The notes beneath the pieces are model-generated. The model did no database searches, had not been told where the DNA came from, and saw only the letters and a program-made list of their open reading frames with translations. Positions 18,676-27,400 of a stretch of 64,000 bases of DNA are shown here, piece by piece. A program made the position numbers and the translations under genes. Origin of the DNA: an uncultured Bacteroidota bacterium (GTDB lineage Bacteria > Bacteroidota > Bacteroidia > B-17B0 > Aurantibacillaceae); assembly GCA_903893815.1 (NCBI GenBank), contig CAITNS010000040.1:124001-188000 (forward strand). Reading direction: 5' to 3'. The number at the start of each line of letters is the position of its first letter. Positions within the stretch are counted from its first letter, which is position 1.

Positions 18676-19131
18676 ATGGAAATGAAGTTCAAATTATTTA
18701 TCATCATATCCTCCATTTTTTTAATTTCTTGCAGAGAAATGAAAGAAATTAAAGTAACCAGTGTTGAAGGCTTTTATGTAAATAAACTAACTGTAGAAAA
18801 TATAGATGCTGAAATAAAAGTAAAAATTGATAATCCTAACAAGATGGGATTTTCTGTTTATCCATCCGAATTTGATGTGATTTTTAGTGGAATTAGGTTA
18901 GGAAAAGCAAAATTGAGCAAGCGAGTGCATTTGAATGCAGGGTCAGAAAGAATGTATTCGTTTAAGCTTAATTCAAAATTATCGGAACTAAATCCTTTGG
19001 ATATTTTAAGGCTTATAAATTTTGATAACTTAGGTAAAATTGAGGTCAACGGCGATTTAAAAGTTGGAAAATTCTATTTCAAAAAGAAATTTCCAGTTAA
19101 CTACATCGATAAAGTGAAAATATTTAACTAA
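18676..19131 (+). CDS. LEA14-like lipoprotein
   Basis: A 151-residue exported protein with lipobox FLISC (Cys19). The mature part (KLTVENIDAEIKVKIDNPNKMGFSVYPSEFDVIFSGIRLGKAK) matches the LEA type 2/WHy beta-sandwich pattern: an alternating strand, then NPN, then a G-x-x-L-G-x turn. Such proteins are small periplasm-facing lipoproteins of unknown role, sometimes linked to stress tolerance. It stands 52 bp before the sigma-like gene and could be cotranscribed with it. Confidence 0.7.
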   Translation: MEMKFKLFIIISSIFLISCREMKEIKVTSVEGFYVNKLTVENIDAEIKVKIDNPNKMGFSVYPSEFDVIFSGIRLGKAKLSKRVHLNAGSERMYSFKLNSKLSELNPLDILRLINFDNLGKIEVNGDLKVGKFYFKKKFPVNYIDKVKIFN

Positions 19132-19183
19132 AACGTAACCATTTGTTCATTAATTGTGTATAGTTTAGCAGGAAATCTAATTT

Positions 19184-19768
19184 ATGTCCCAAGCTGAACT
19201 CATATCGGCGTGTCTTAAAAACGATAAAACTGCTAAAAAACAGTTTTTCGAGACTTATTTTAGTAAACTTTCCTACATTTCTCTCCGCTATTCAAAAAAT
19301 GCGGCTCAATCTGAACCAATTGTTTTGCAAGGTTTTGCTCATGTATTATCTATCATTGGTCATTTTAAATCACAAAATACGTTATCTTTTGATGAATTCG
19401 TGACCAAAGAATTTATCTCCTTTGTAGTAAAATATATTAAAAACATTCGAAACGAGTATTATGTAGCTAGCACCGTAAAAGCTGTAGAATACAAAGAAAA
19501 AACATACGATTTATTTTTAGATAGTAAATTCATTGATTTAAAAAATGTAGATCAGGCTGTTTTATTAAAGTCGATTCAAGAATTAGTGCCTTCACAACGA
19601 TTAGTATTTAATTTACATGTGATTGATAATTATTCTTTATCAGAGGGATCTGAATTGCTAGATACAAGTGAACAAAGTGTGAAATCGAATTTGGAAAAAG
19701 CTAGATTTAATTTACAAAAAACGATTGAAAAAAATTTAAAATTGAGTAACGATGAGCAGCCAGTTTAG
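19184..19768 (+). CDS. ECF-type sigma factor-like protein
   Basis: A 194-residue cytoplasmic protein with the outline of a sigma-70 region 2 plus region 4 factor. The C-terminal part, LKSIQELVPSQRLVFNLHVIDNYSLSEGSELLDTSEQSVKSNLEKARFNL, reads as a region 4 helix-turn-helix (L-P-x-x-x-R-x-V-F-x-L, then S-E-x-S-x-x-L, then S-V-K-S-N-L-x-K-A-R). Region 2 is poorly conserved, so promoter recognition could be altered or lost. The following membrane protein overlaps by 17 bp, the typical sigma/anti-sigma layout. Confidence 0.7.
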   Translation: MSQAELISACLKNDKTAKKQFFETYFSKLSYISLRYSKNAAQSEPIVLQGFAHVLSIIGHFKSQNTLSFDEFVTKEFISFVVKYIKNIRNEYYVASTVKAVEYKEKTYDLFLDSKFIDLKNVDQAVLLKSIQELVPSQRLVFNLHVIDNYSLSEGSELLDTSEQSVKSNLEKARFNLQKTIEKNLKLSNDEQPV

Positions 19769-20408
19769 TTACGAATTAGATGAACGTCAAATCAGATTGA
19801 TGATGCAAGATGCTGAGTTAGATTATAACGAAGCTATGTGGCATAAATTTGATGAAATGTCCGTTACTCAAGCTAGAACTAGCTCAAATATTGGTAATTA
19901 TATTCCAACTTTAAATTTTGGTATTAGCCGCTCTATTATTGTTCCAGTTATATTTATTGTGTTGATTGGTGGCTTATCAGCGATGTTATTTAGTTTTGTT
20001 GACTTTAAAAAGAAAGAGGCCATGGATAAAGAAATTCCTTACATGGCAAAAATTGAACCATCAAAGCAACCAAAAGTATCTTCAAAACCAATTATAACAA
20101 CTAAATCGGTTACTACAGTAAGTATCGCAGCTGCCAAACCTGTTGTAGATACAACTGCAATTACAGATACAGCAAACGTGTTAGTAGAACCTGTTATTAA
20201 AAAAGTGGAGGCAGTTAAAATTGCAGAAACAGGCATCGACAAGCTCAGCAGCCAAGTTGTAAATCCTTCTTCTGAACCGAAAAAAGAAACGGTTATTGTT
20301 CCACAAAAAAAGAAAAATAAAATTAAAACAGAAGTGTTACCAACGATTAACGCTACTGCGCCAAATTTAAATGAAGGCGCTAGCGAACCTGAATTAGATT
20401 TAAAATAA
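19752..20408 (+). CDS. Single-pass membrane protein, probable anti-sigma partner
   Basis: A 218-residue protein with a cytoplasmic helical N-terminus (residues 1-58), one transmembrane helix (61-83) and a Thr/Val/Lys-rich periplasmic tail without a recognisable domain. Its start overlaps the sigma-like gene by 17 bp, so translation is coupled. The position and topology fit an anti-sigma factor; the usual zinc-binding HxxxCxxC motif is absent, so the assignment rests on context. Its 3' end overlaps the convergent NUDIX gene by 9 bp. Confidence 0.55.
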   Translation: MSSQFSYELDERQIRLMMQDAELDYNEAMWHKFDEMSVTQARTSSNIGNYIPTLNFGISRSIIVPVIFIVLIGGLSAMLFSFVDFKKKEAMDKEIPYMAKIEPSKQPKVSSKPIITTKSVTTVSIAAAKPVVDTTAITDTANVLVEPVIKKVEAVKIAETGIDKLSSQVVNPSSEPKKETVIVPQKKKNKIKTEVLPTINATAPNLNEGASEPELDLK

Positions 20409-20852
20409 ATTCTTCCAATTATTATTAAGCATTTCTCCAATACGTTTATCAATGATAAACGTGAAATCATTTTCTGATATTTCAGATAAATTTACCCAGC
20501 GCATCGATTGAGCACCATCTTTCTTTTTAGTAAAATCAAAAGGCTTAGAAGCGATTTTAAAATCAAAGTCACTTTTAGCTTTTACCAAATAATAAATACT
20601 AATCACTTGATTGTTATTGCTAAAAGCTGAATTCACAAAAAAATCGGTTGTATAAAAATGAGATTCAACTTCAATCTCTAAATTCAACTCCTCTTTAAAT
20701 TCTCGAACAACGCAGTCGATTGTCCCTTCACCATACTCCAACCCCCCACCAGGTAATTTGGTAATATTCATCCCTTTGATATGTTCGTCGGAAACTAAAA
20801 CATGATTCTCACGCACTAATATTCCATATACACGAACATTGAAACCTTTCAT
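20400..20852 (-). CDS. NUDIX hydrolase
   Basis: A 150-residue cytoplasmic hydrolase. The Nudix box lies at 36-58: G36-x5-E42-x7-REF-x-EE-L, with the acidic REFKEE core that binds Mg2+. The usual Gly near the end of the box is Asn57, a tolerated change in this family. Members cleave nucleoside diphosphates linked to other groups; the substrate cannot be read from the sequence. It is convergent with and overlaps the end of the putative anti-sigma gene. Confidence 0.88.
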   Translation of the reverse strand: MKGFNVRVYGILVRENHVLVSDEHIKGMNITKLPGGGLEYGEGTIDCVVREFKEELNLEIEVESHFYTTDFFVNSAFSNNNQVISIYYLVKAKSDFDFKIASKPFDFTKKKDGAQSMRWVNLSEISENDFTFIIDKRIGEMLNNNWKNLF

Positions 20853-20904
20853 TCAGCAAAATTACGGTAATTAATTGAGAGATTTTAGAAATAACAAACT
20901 TTGG

Positions 20905-21975
20905 CTACTTTTTATTAAAACTACCAAGATTTGTTGTAATACCAATGGTATGAGCGTTACCAGTTAAAGCATATTTTGAATAGGCGTAATCTAAATTAAA
21001 TTTATATACCTTAAATCCAAAACCTAACGACAAGCCATTTACTTTTTTAACTTCAGGCAAGGGCATTTCTTTACCCCTTCTAAAATTGTAAGCAACTCTT
21101 ATCATTATATTTTTACCAATTAATACCTCAGTACCTAAAATTAAATGTCGCCCAAACTTATCGATACCAGTTTTAATTTTATCATTTCGTATTTGTTTTT
21201 TTGTTTTTACTATAGGTTTATTTGTAAATGGATCAATATCAGAAGTTACTGTTTGAGGGTTTTCATAAGTTAAATCCCATTTCAATAATTGATCGTATTG
21301 TAAAATTATTCTAAACGGCGCCTTTGCTACTTTTTTACTAATACCAATTACTACATTTTGAGGCAAGGTTTCTTTAGGTCCGTTTTCGGAAAAGGCTTTC
21401 CATTGTCTCCCGTAATTTTTAGCCAATAACGAAATTACTAATTGTTTTTTATTATGATACGTTAAACCAACATCTATAGCGCTTCCAAAAGAAGAATAAA
21501 TATCATAATGAGCATACAAAGTTTTTAACGCTACTCCTAGTGAAAGTGTGCTATCCTTATTGATAGTTTTTGCAAATGATAAATTCAAAGAATAGTCTGC
21601 TGCCTTAAAATTACCTTGTTCAACATTATATTCATCTCTACCGTCAAATTTTCCGTAATTAAAATACTGTAACCCTACCCCAAATGTGCCATGTTTTTTA
21701 AATTGACGAGCATACATGAAATTGCCATAATTTAAATCGGCCACAAAATTGGTATAGTTAAACGATAATTGATTTGAGCTATTTGGATTTAATAAAGCAG
21801 GATTAGCGTATCCTAAGTTTACATCTTTATCCCAAATAGCAGTTGAAGCGCCGCCTAAAGCGGTAGATCTAGCAGCTGTAGGCAAGTCTAAAAAGCTAAA
21901 GGTGTTTGTTCCGCCTATTTGGGCAAAGCCAGATGCGGTTAATAAAACTAAAAAATATGGGACTATTTTTTTCAA
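20905..21975 (-). CDS. porQ: Type IX secretion system protein PorQ
   Basis: A 356-residue outer-membrane beta-barrel protein. Signal peptide MKKIVPYFLVLLTASGFAQ is followed by the PorQ start IGGTNTFSFLDLPTAARSTALGGA, then NPALL and FNYTNFVADLNYGNFMYAR. PorQ is part of the attachment complex (with PorU, PorV and PorZ) that processes T9SS cargo and anchors it to lipopolysaccharide at the cell surface. It thus serves the several T9SS cargo proteins in this window. The tryptophan dioxygenase gene lies 39 bp upstream on the same strand and may share its transcript. Confidence 0.9.
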   Translation of the reverse strand: MKKIVPYFLVLLTASGFAQIGGTNTFSFLDLPTAARSTALGGASTAIWDKDVNLGYANPALLNPNSSNQLSFNYTNFVADLNYGNFMYARQFKKHGTFGVGLQYFNYGKFDGRDEYNVEQGNFKAADYSLNLSFAKTINKDSTLSLGVALKTLYAHYDIYSSFGSAIDVGLTYHNKKQLVISLLAKNYGRQWKAFSENGPKETLPQNVVIGISKKVAKAPFRIILQYDQLLKWDLTYENPQTVTSDIDPFTNKPIVKTKKQIRNDKIKTGIDKFGRHLILGTEVLIGKNIMIRVAYNFRRGKEMPLPEVKKVNGLSLGFGFKVYKFNLDYAYSKYALTGNAHTIGITTNLGSFNKK

Positions 21976-22014
21976 TATGATTATAAACGCCTAAATGTAT
22001 GGTTTATTGTGTGA

Positions 22015-23022
22015 TTATTTAGCCATTCTAAAAACATTAGTTTCTACCCAACCTTTACCCCAATCTTCATGTTCTTGTTCCGTCCAAATTTCTGGATAAA
22101 AAATACGTTTTTGGAAACGAGGAGGCAGGTATTTTTGCCAATTGGTGCCACCAGTTGCAGCAATATCTTCGGTATTTTGTTGTAAATAACGAACTGCACT
22201 TTTATAGTGCATTAAAGGCCAATTAATATTAACGTTAACATCTAACTCTTTTAAAGCATTAATCAATTTGGGGTTTTCCTGATCGTGAGCAGATAAAGAC
22301 TTAAATTTTGCCCAAATGTTTGTAGATTGATATTGCTTAGCTAAAGCAATAAATTCGGCACCGTATTTTTTCTCAAACTGATTTAAGGTCAATGTTTTTT
22401 TGCCAGTAGCTAATTCTGTTGCGCCTTTGTTCCAATAAATATTTTGAAACATTTCTTCAATACTGGGATTTTTTCCTACTAAGCTTGGTCTTACGTCTTT
22501 ATCAACTAAATTAAAAAAATCAGTAGCGCAAATTTCTATCTTACGGTACTGTGCGCTTTGAAAACCACTTGCTGGCAATAATGCCATACGGTAGCGCAAA
22601 AACTGTTCTTTTTCCATTCCATCTACCATAATCTCAAACGACTTGGTTAGGGATTCGAAATAACGGTTGATTCGAGTTACACGTTCTGCAAAAAAATTAA
22701 CGTCAATCGTTTCTTTCCAACCTAAATTTTGACCATTTGGCAAAATTTTTGGCCCATTATTGGCAATTTGCTCCATTTCATGTAAAGACAATTTAAAATA
22801 AAGCTCTGTAATTTGATGATACATGATGAAAATTTTCTCATCAGGAAAATCGGTTTTAGGGTTTTGTAGCGTTAATAATGTATCTACCTGAATATAATCC
22901 CAATAAGTTAAGTAGTTTGACAGTAAAAGTCCATCTAAATAGCCTTCCAAACTTTGACCCATTTGGCTATATTTTTCTTCTAGTTGATTAACTCTATCAA
23001 CAATTTCCTTCTTTAATTCCAT
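22015..23022 (-). CDS. kynA: Tryptophan 2,3-dioxygenase
   Basis: A 335-residue haem enzyme that converts L-tryptophan to N-formylkynurenine, the first step of the kynurenine pathway (catabolism or quinolinate/NAD supply). Family signatures include LSNYLTYWDYIQVDTLLTLQ, PDEKIFIMYHQITELYFKL (with the distal-side His69) and, near the C-terminus, WPLMHYKSAVRYL, which holds the probable haem-ligating His. No other kynurenine-pathway gene is adjacent. It precedes porQ by 39 bp. Confidence 0.93.
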   Translation of the reverse strand: MELKKEIVDRVNQLEEKYSQMGQSLEGYLDGLLLSNYLTYWDYIQVDTLLTLQNPKTDFPDEKIFIMYHQITELYFKLSLHEMEQIANNGPKILPNGQNLGWKETIDVNFFAERVTRINRYFESLTKSFEIMVDGMEKEQFLRYRMALLPASGFQSAQYRKIEICATDFFNLVDKDVRPSLVGKNPSIEEMFQNIYWNKGATELATGKKTLTLNQFEKKYGAEFIALAKQYQSTNIWAKFKSLSAHDQENPKLINALKELDVNVNINWPLMHYKSAVRYLQQNTEDIAATGGTNWQKYLPPRFQKRIFYPEIWTEQEHEDWGKGWVETNVFRMAK

Positions 23023-23058
23023 GCGGTTTCTTTAAATACTAATTTACCAAAAATAAAA

Positions 23059-23087
23059 AAAGGATATGGATTTACACCATATCCTTT
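23059..23087 (-). terminator. Intrinsic terminator after the DUF3108 gene
   Basis: AAAGGATATGG and CCATATCCTTT are perfect 11-bp arms with a 7-nt loop; on the minus strand the hairpin is followed by seven T residues. Confidence 0.85.
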
Positions 23088-23107
23088 AAACTATTTTAAA
23101 CTTAATA

Positions 23108-23956
23108 TTACTTTACTTCAGACGTTGGGTTAGCCAAATTTTTTACACTTACAATATCTAATTTTATGGAGCCTACCAATAATTTAGCTTGAGCTCTTAA
23201 AGGAACGTGGTTTTTATCATCCGTTAACCAAACATTTAAATCGTCTTCGCTTTTAAAAATACGACCCTTTTGAACTATAGGTCTAAATTTCACGCAGTTA
23301 AAGGTTCCTATATCACATTTAATTTTTTCCTTACCAACGTATCTAATTTTTAAAGGCCAAATTTCTTTATCTACTATACTATTAATGGTAAATATATCTC
23401 CTTCTTTCGCATTGGTTAAATCTAAATTTCGAGCCGAATAAAATGCTGAAATCATATCTTGAGTTCCTTCGGGCACATCTACTTTTTCTCCAGAGCCAAC
23501 ATCCACTTTATTTGTGTAATGATTAAACGTATAATCTTGGTTAATGGTAACTCCACCTTCATAAACTCGGCGAACAAACATCCAAGGTAACATAGCGTCT
23601 TTATCAATAAAAGTTTCGTATCTATCTCGCACTTTAAAAAACCAATCAAATGTACCTTTGGTATAACCATTACCAACCACGTGATATACTTTACGACCTG
23701 CCACTTCCATTACTTCTGGCTTTACTTCCATTAAAATAACCCCAGCATCCATAGCACCGTAATGCAGGCGATAAGATAAAATTTCGCCCTCTTTAAATGC
23801 GTCGTTTGAATTTGTAGGTAATTCCTTACTTGTAATATTAGTTGGAATAATTTGTTCTAATTTTTCCTCAGAAGAAATATAATAGCCTGCTGAACATAAA
23901 GCCACAGTAGCTGTAACAGCAGACGCAATAATTGCAATATGTTTAATCGTTTTCAT
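23108..23956 (-). CDS. DUF3108 domain protein, exported
   Basis: A 282-residue protein with an N-terminal membrane or signal segment (HIAIIASAVTATVALCSAGYY). The body matches DUF3108: FKEGEILSYRLHYGAMDAGVILMEV at the start, then RDRYETFID, DMISAFYSARNLDLT and FKSEDDLNVWLTDDKNHVPLRAQAKLLVGSIKLDIV at the end. Such proteins are predicted periplasmic beta-rich proteins of unknown function. It has its own terminator (23059-23087). Confidence 0.85.
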   Translation of the reverse strand: MKTIKHIAIIASAVTATVALCSAGYYISSEEKLEQIIPTNITSKELPTNSNDAFKEGEILSYRLHYGAMDAGVILMEVKPEVMEVAGRKVYHVVGNGYTKGTFDWFFKVRDRYETFIDKDAMLPWMFVRRVYEGGVTINQDYTFNHYTNKVDVGSGEKVDVPEGTQDMISAFYSARNLDLTNAKEGDIFTINSIVDKEIWPLKIRYVGKEKIKCDIGTFNCVKFRPIVQKGRIFKSEDDLNVWLTDDKNHVPLRAQAKLLVGSIKLDIVSVKNLANPTSEVK

Positions 23957-24073
23957 TTTTAGTAGTTTGGTATAGGAGTTTCAAATCCTATGCCAATATA
24001 AATTTACGAAAATATTAGCTGTTAAAATATGTAAAATAAAAATAGATGCAAATATGAAGTTTATCTTTATAAC

Positions 24074-24412
24074 ATGAAAAAAATGATTGTTGCGAGTGTA
24101 TGCTCTCTACTTTTAATAAGCTGTTCCTACCAACAAGCAGATAAAGTGGCACCTTTAGAAAATGTTATTAATAAAGGCGAAAAGTTTAGAATTACCTTAC
24201 CCGAAAATCATAACACTGGTTATATGTGGCAAATAAATAATACGTTTAATGACAAAGTGCTGGATTATTATGGTTCAGTATTTAGAGGAAATGAAAAAGG
24301 TGTTGATTTTAATTTTACAGCCTTAGAAAAAGGAAAGGCAAGTGTAAATTTTGCTTTGATAAAATATAACGACACCACAGAAGTGAAACAGTTTATTATT
24401 GATGTTAAGTAA
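24074..24412 (+). CDS. Chagasin-like (inhibitor I42) lipoprotein
   Basis: A 112-residue small lipoprotein with lipobox LLISC (Cys17). HNTGYMWQ matches the NTGY-x-W loop of chagasin-type cysteine-protease inhibitors. The fold pattern (KGEKFRITLPEN, then VDFNFTALEKGKASVNFALIKY) also fits the I42 beta-sandwich. The third binding loop (normally RPW) is not present, so inhibition may be weak or aimed at another protease. It ends 3 bp before the convergent TamB-like gene. Confidence 0.75.
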   Translation: MKKMIVASVCSLLLISCSYQQADKVAPLENVINKGEKFRITLPENHNTGYMWQINNTFNDKVLDYYGSVFRGNEKGVDFNFTALEKGKASVNFALIKYNDTTEVKQFIIDVK

Positions 24413-24415
24413 GTG

Positions 24416-27400
24416 TTACTTCGATTTTTCTTTATTTTTAAACTTCGAGAGATAACGTCTATATAGTTCGCTTAAGTTTTCGTACTCCTCTCTGTAAAAT
24501 ATACCAACACCTTGCGAGAAAGGTCCACCACTTATAGCGGCGTCTGTATTATCGTTACTTCTATTAAAGGCTTTTACTCTGTATTTTCCTGATTCTGATA
24601 ATTTATATTCTAAGGTAACATCACCAATTAAGTTACTAGAGTTATTAGCTTTTGTGGAGGCAGTTGTGCTTGTTGAATTGTTATTATTAGTAACACCAAA
24701 ATTTCCATCAATTATTAATCGATTGTTAAACAATTGCTTTGATAAAGCTAAATCTAATTCATCGCTACTTAATGCACCACCTGGCCTGTAGTTAACACCA
24801 ATATCAATTTCCTTAGTCACTCCATTTAACCAACTACTCATTTTATTACTTAACATTTCTGAACCTGAAGCCACAGCTAATCCACCCGCATTAAATCCAC
24901 CGCCACCAGAAATTGAAACCGGAGTAATAAAACTTCTTAATAATAATAGGGCAAATACTTGCCGATTCATTTCATTTTCGTCGCTTAAAATACTTTTAAT
25001 AGCGGAACGAGTTGTTTCATCAATCGTTGGTAATTCAATTCCAAAGGTAATATCTGGAGACGTTAATTTATCTTTCATAAATAACTGACAATTTACTGGA
25101 TACCGTTTATTATTATAATTACTAATTGAATCGTTTGGAAATAAAGGTTTAATGGAAGCTCGTTGATTATAATTGGCAACAATATCAATATTAGCTTTGT
25201 AAACGTTACCATTCCATTTAATAGAACTTCCTTTTTGAATTTCAAATTTTTTGGTAACAAAATTTTCCAATGTAAATAAATAGTCTCCGGTTGAAAGAAC
25301 GTAATCACCGTACATATCAAACTTACCTTTAGAATTAATTTTTAAATTCAAATTTCCATCACCCCTTGCTTTAATCACGTCGCCAGATTTTTCATCAAAT
25401 ATTAATTGCACCTCTGCATCTTTGGTAGCCTCTAAATTAAAATCGAGAGAGAAATTAGACTTAGTTTTTTTGACTACTGTTTTTATTGTATCCTTAGATA
25501 CAAATTTTATAAAATCATTATTGCCTATTTCTGAAGGGCCATCTAAAGGAATATAAAAATAAGTTCCTCCGTTGGTTTTTAAATTCAATTCCATTTTTAT
25601 ATCCTCCAAAAAGCCATAAATACCTGAATTTCCTGAGGCATAAGCAGTTCCATAATAACTTGAATTATTGGCAGCTGTAGTATTTAACACCATTAACTTA
25701 TTAGTATTGATATCAAAGTCGATACGCATATCTTTAAAATTATTATGAAATATGTTTCCATATACAGTTCCTGAATTACCTATTTTATCTCGCACTTCGA
25801 GGTTCTCGAAATTAATTTGCTTAGGCATAACGTCTACATTTCCACTTACACTGTATTGTACATTCAAAAAATCAACAACCATGATACACTTAAAAAATTT
25901 AAGCTTAGCATTAATTTGAGGATTATCTAATGTGCCCGTTACCGTTCCAATACCCTTTAAAAATCCAACTTTAAAGGTTAAAATATTTTCTAAATAAGGT
26001 TGAAGTAATGATAAATCGAATGGCTCAGCTTTAAATGTGATATCAATACTTTCTTCTTTTTTCTTTGGATAATAAACGCCTTGGAAAACAATATTCTTCA
26101 TTAAATTTCCATCAAAATCTTTCGCAAAGGCAGAGAAACCATTAATACTTACTAACTCTTTTTCGGGATTGTATTCACTCTTTACTTCGCCGTAGCCAAT
26201 TAATTTCTCATTTAATTTAAGCCCTTGAAAACTAATATCGCTTGATATGAGTGGTTTTCCGAAAAGTCCAAATATGCTTGTGTTACCTGTTAAACTTCCG
26301 TCAATTGTAACTTTAGCATCTTTTAAAAATGGATTTAACTGCGATAATTTAAAATTTTGAATAAATACATCAAACTTATCCTCACTATTTTTAGATAATT
26401 TACCATCAAAAGTTATTAATTGATTTTGATTATAAAAAGTAAGTGGATTGAAAGAGATTGTAAAGGCTGTATCAATGGTGATAGAATTTGCTTTTACAAT
26501 TTGCCAAACACTATCTTCAATCGTGTATTTTATTTTATCGAACAGTATGGTTGCTTTGCTATTATCAAATTGCGCCATACCAGAAACAACTCCTGCATTT
26601 TTTGGACTCTTCAAATTGTCCCAATTTAACTTAAAGTCTGATATTTTATCATTAGCAGCGAAAGTTAATGTTGGGTTTCGAAAAGCAAAACTGTCGGAAA
26701 CATAAATTGCCTTAGCATTATAATTTAACTTAACGCCATTGGTTAATGAATTCACATTAATGTTGTTGTTTTTAAATTTAACGCCTGAATAATTTATTAT
26801 TTCACTAGTTGCATTAATGTTTAAATAATTAATGGAAGCGTCAAAAGCACAGTTAACAATTGTATTTGGACTAATCATTAAATGTTTCACAAACAATTCG
26901 TTAACGATGGTGAAGTTTTTAATTTTAATACTTAAATCAGCCTTATCGCTATAAATATAGAGCGATTTAGTTTTTATAAATGTGGGGAAATATTCATTTA
27001 AATATTGTTTAAAAGCATTTGGCAATGAACTTAAATTATATTTCCCATTTAATGCAACTTTAGCTATACTCGAATTTAATTCAATATTTTTTGTAGATGT
27101 TGATTGATCTAAATCTAAATTAAAACTACTGAGTTTGTATGTTTTTTCGGAGGTTTTATAAATAGTGTTATCAAAGTTTATTAAACCACTTAAATTATCA
27201 ATACTGTTTCCATTTAAATCAATTAATATTTGTGAAGATATTCTGCCATTTAATTGCGGAATAGAAAAATGAGTTTTATCTAAATCAAAATTATTGATTG
27301 TCGAAATAAAATCCATTTTAGGGACTTTATTATTAAAATCAATAGAGCCATTAAAATCAAAATTAGCATTGGTATCTTTACTAACTACATTTCCTGTGAA

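Noticed and set aside
23969-23994. Imperfect inverted repeat upstream of the DUF3108 gene (GGTATAGGA/TCCTATGCC)
   Set aside because: One mismatch and no clear promoter alignment; too weak to call an operator.
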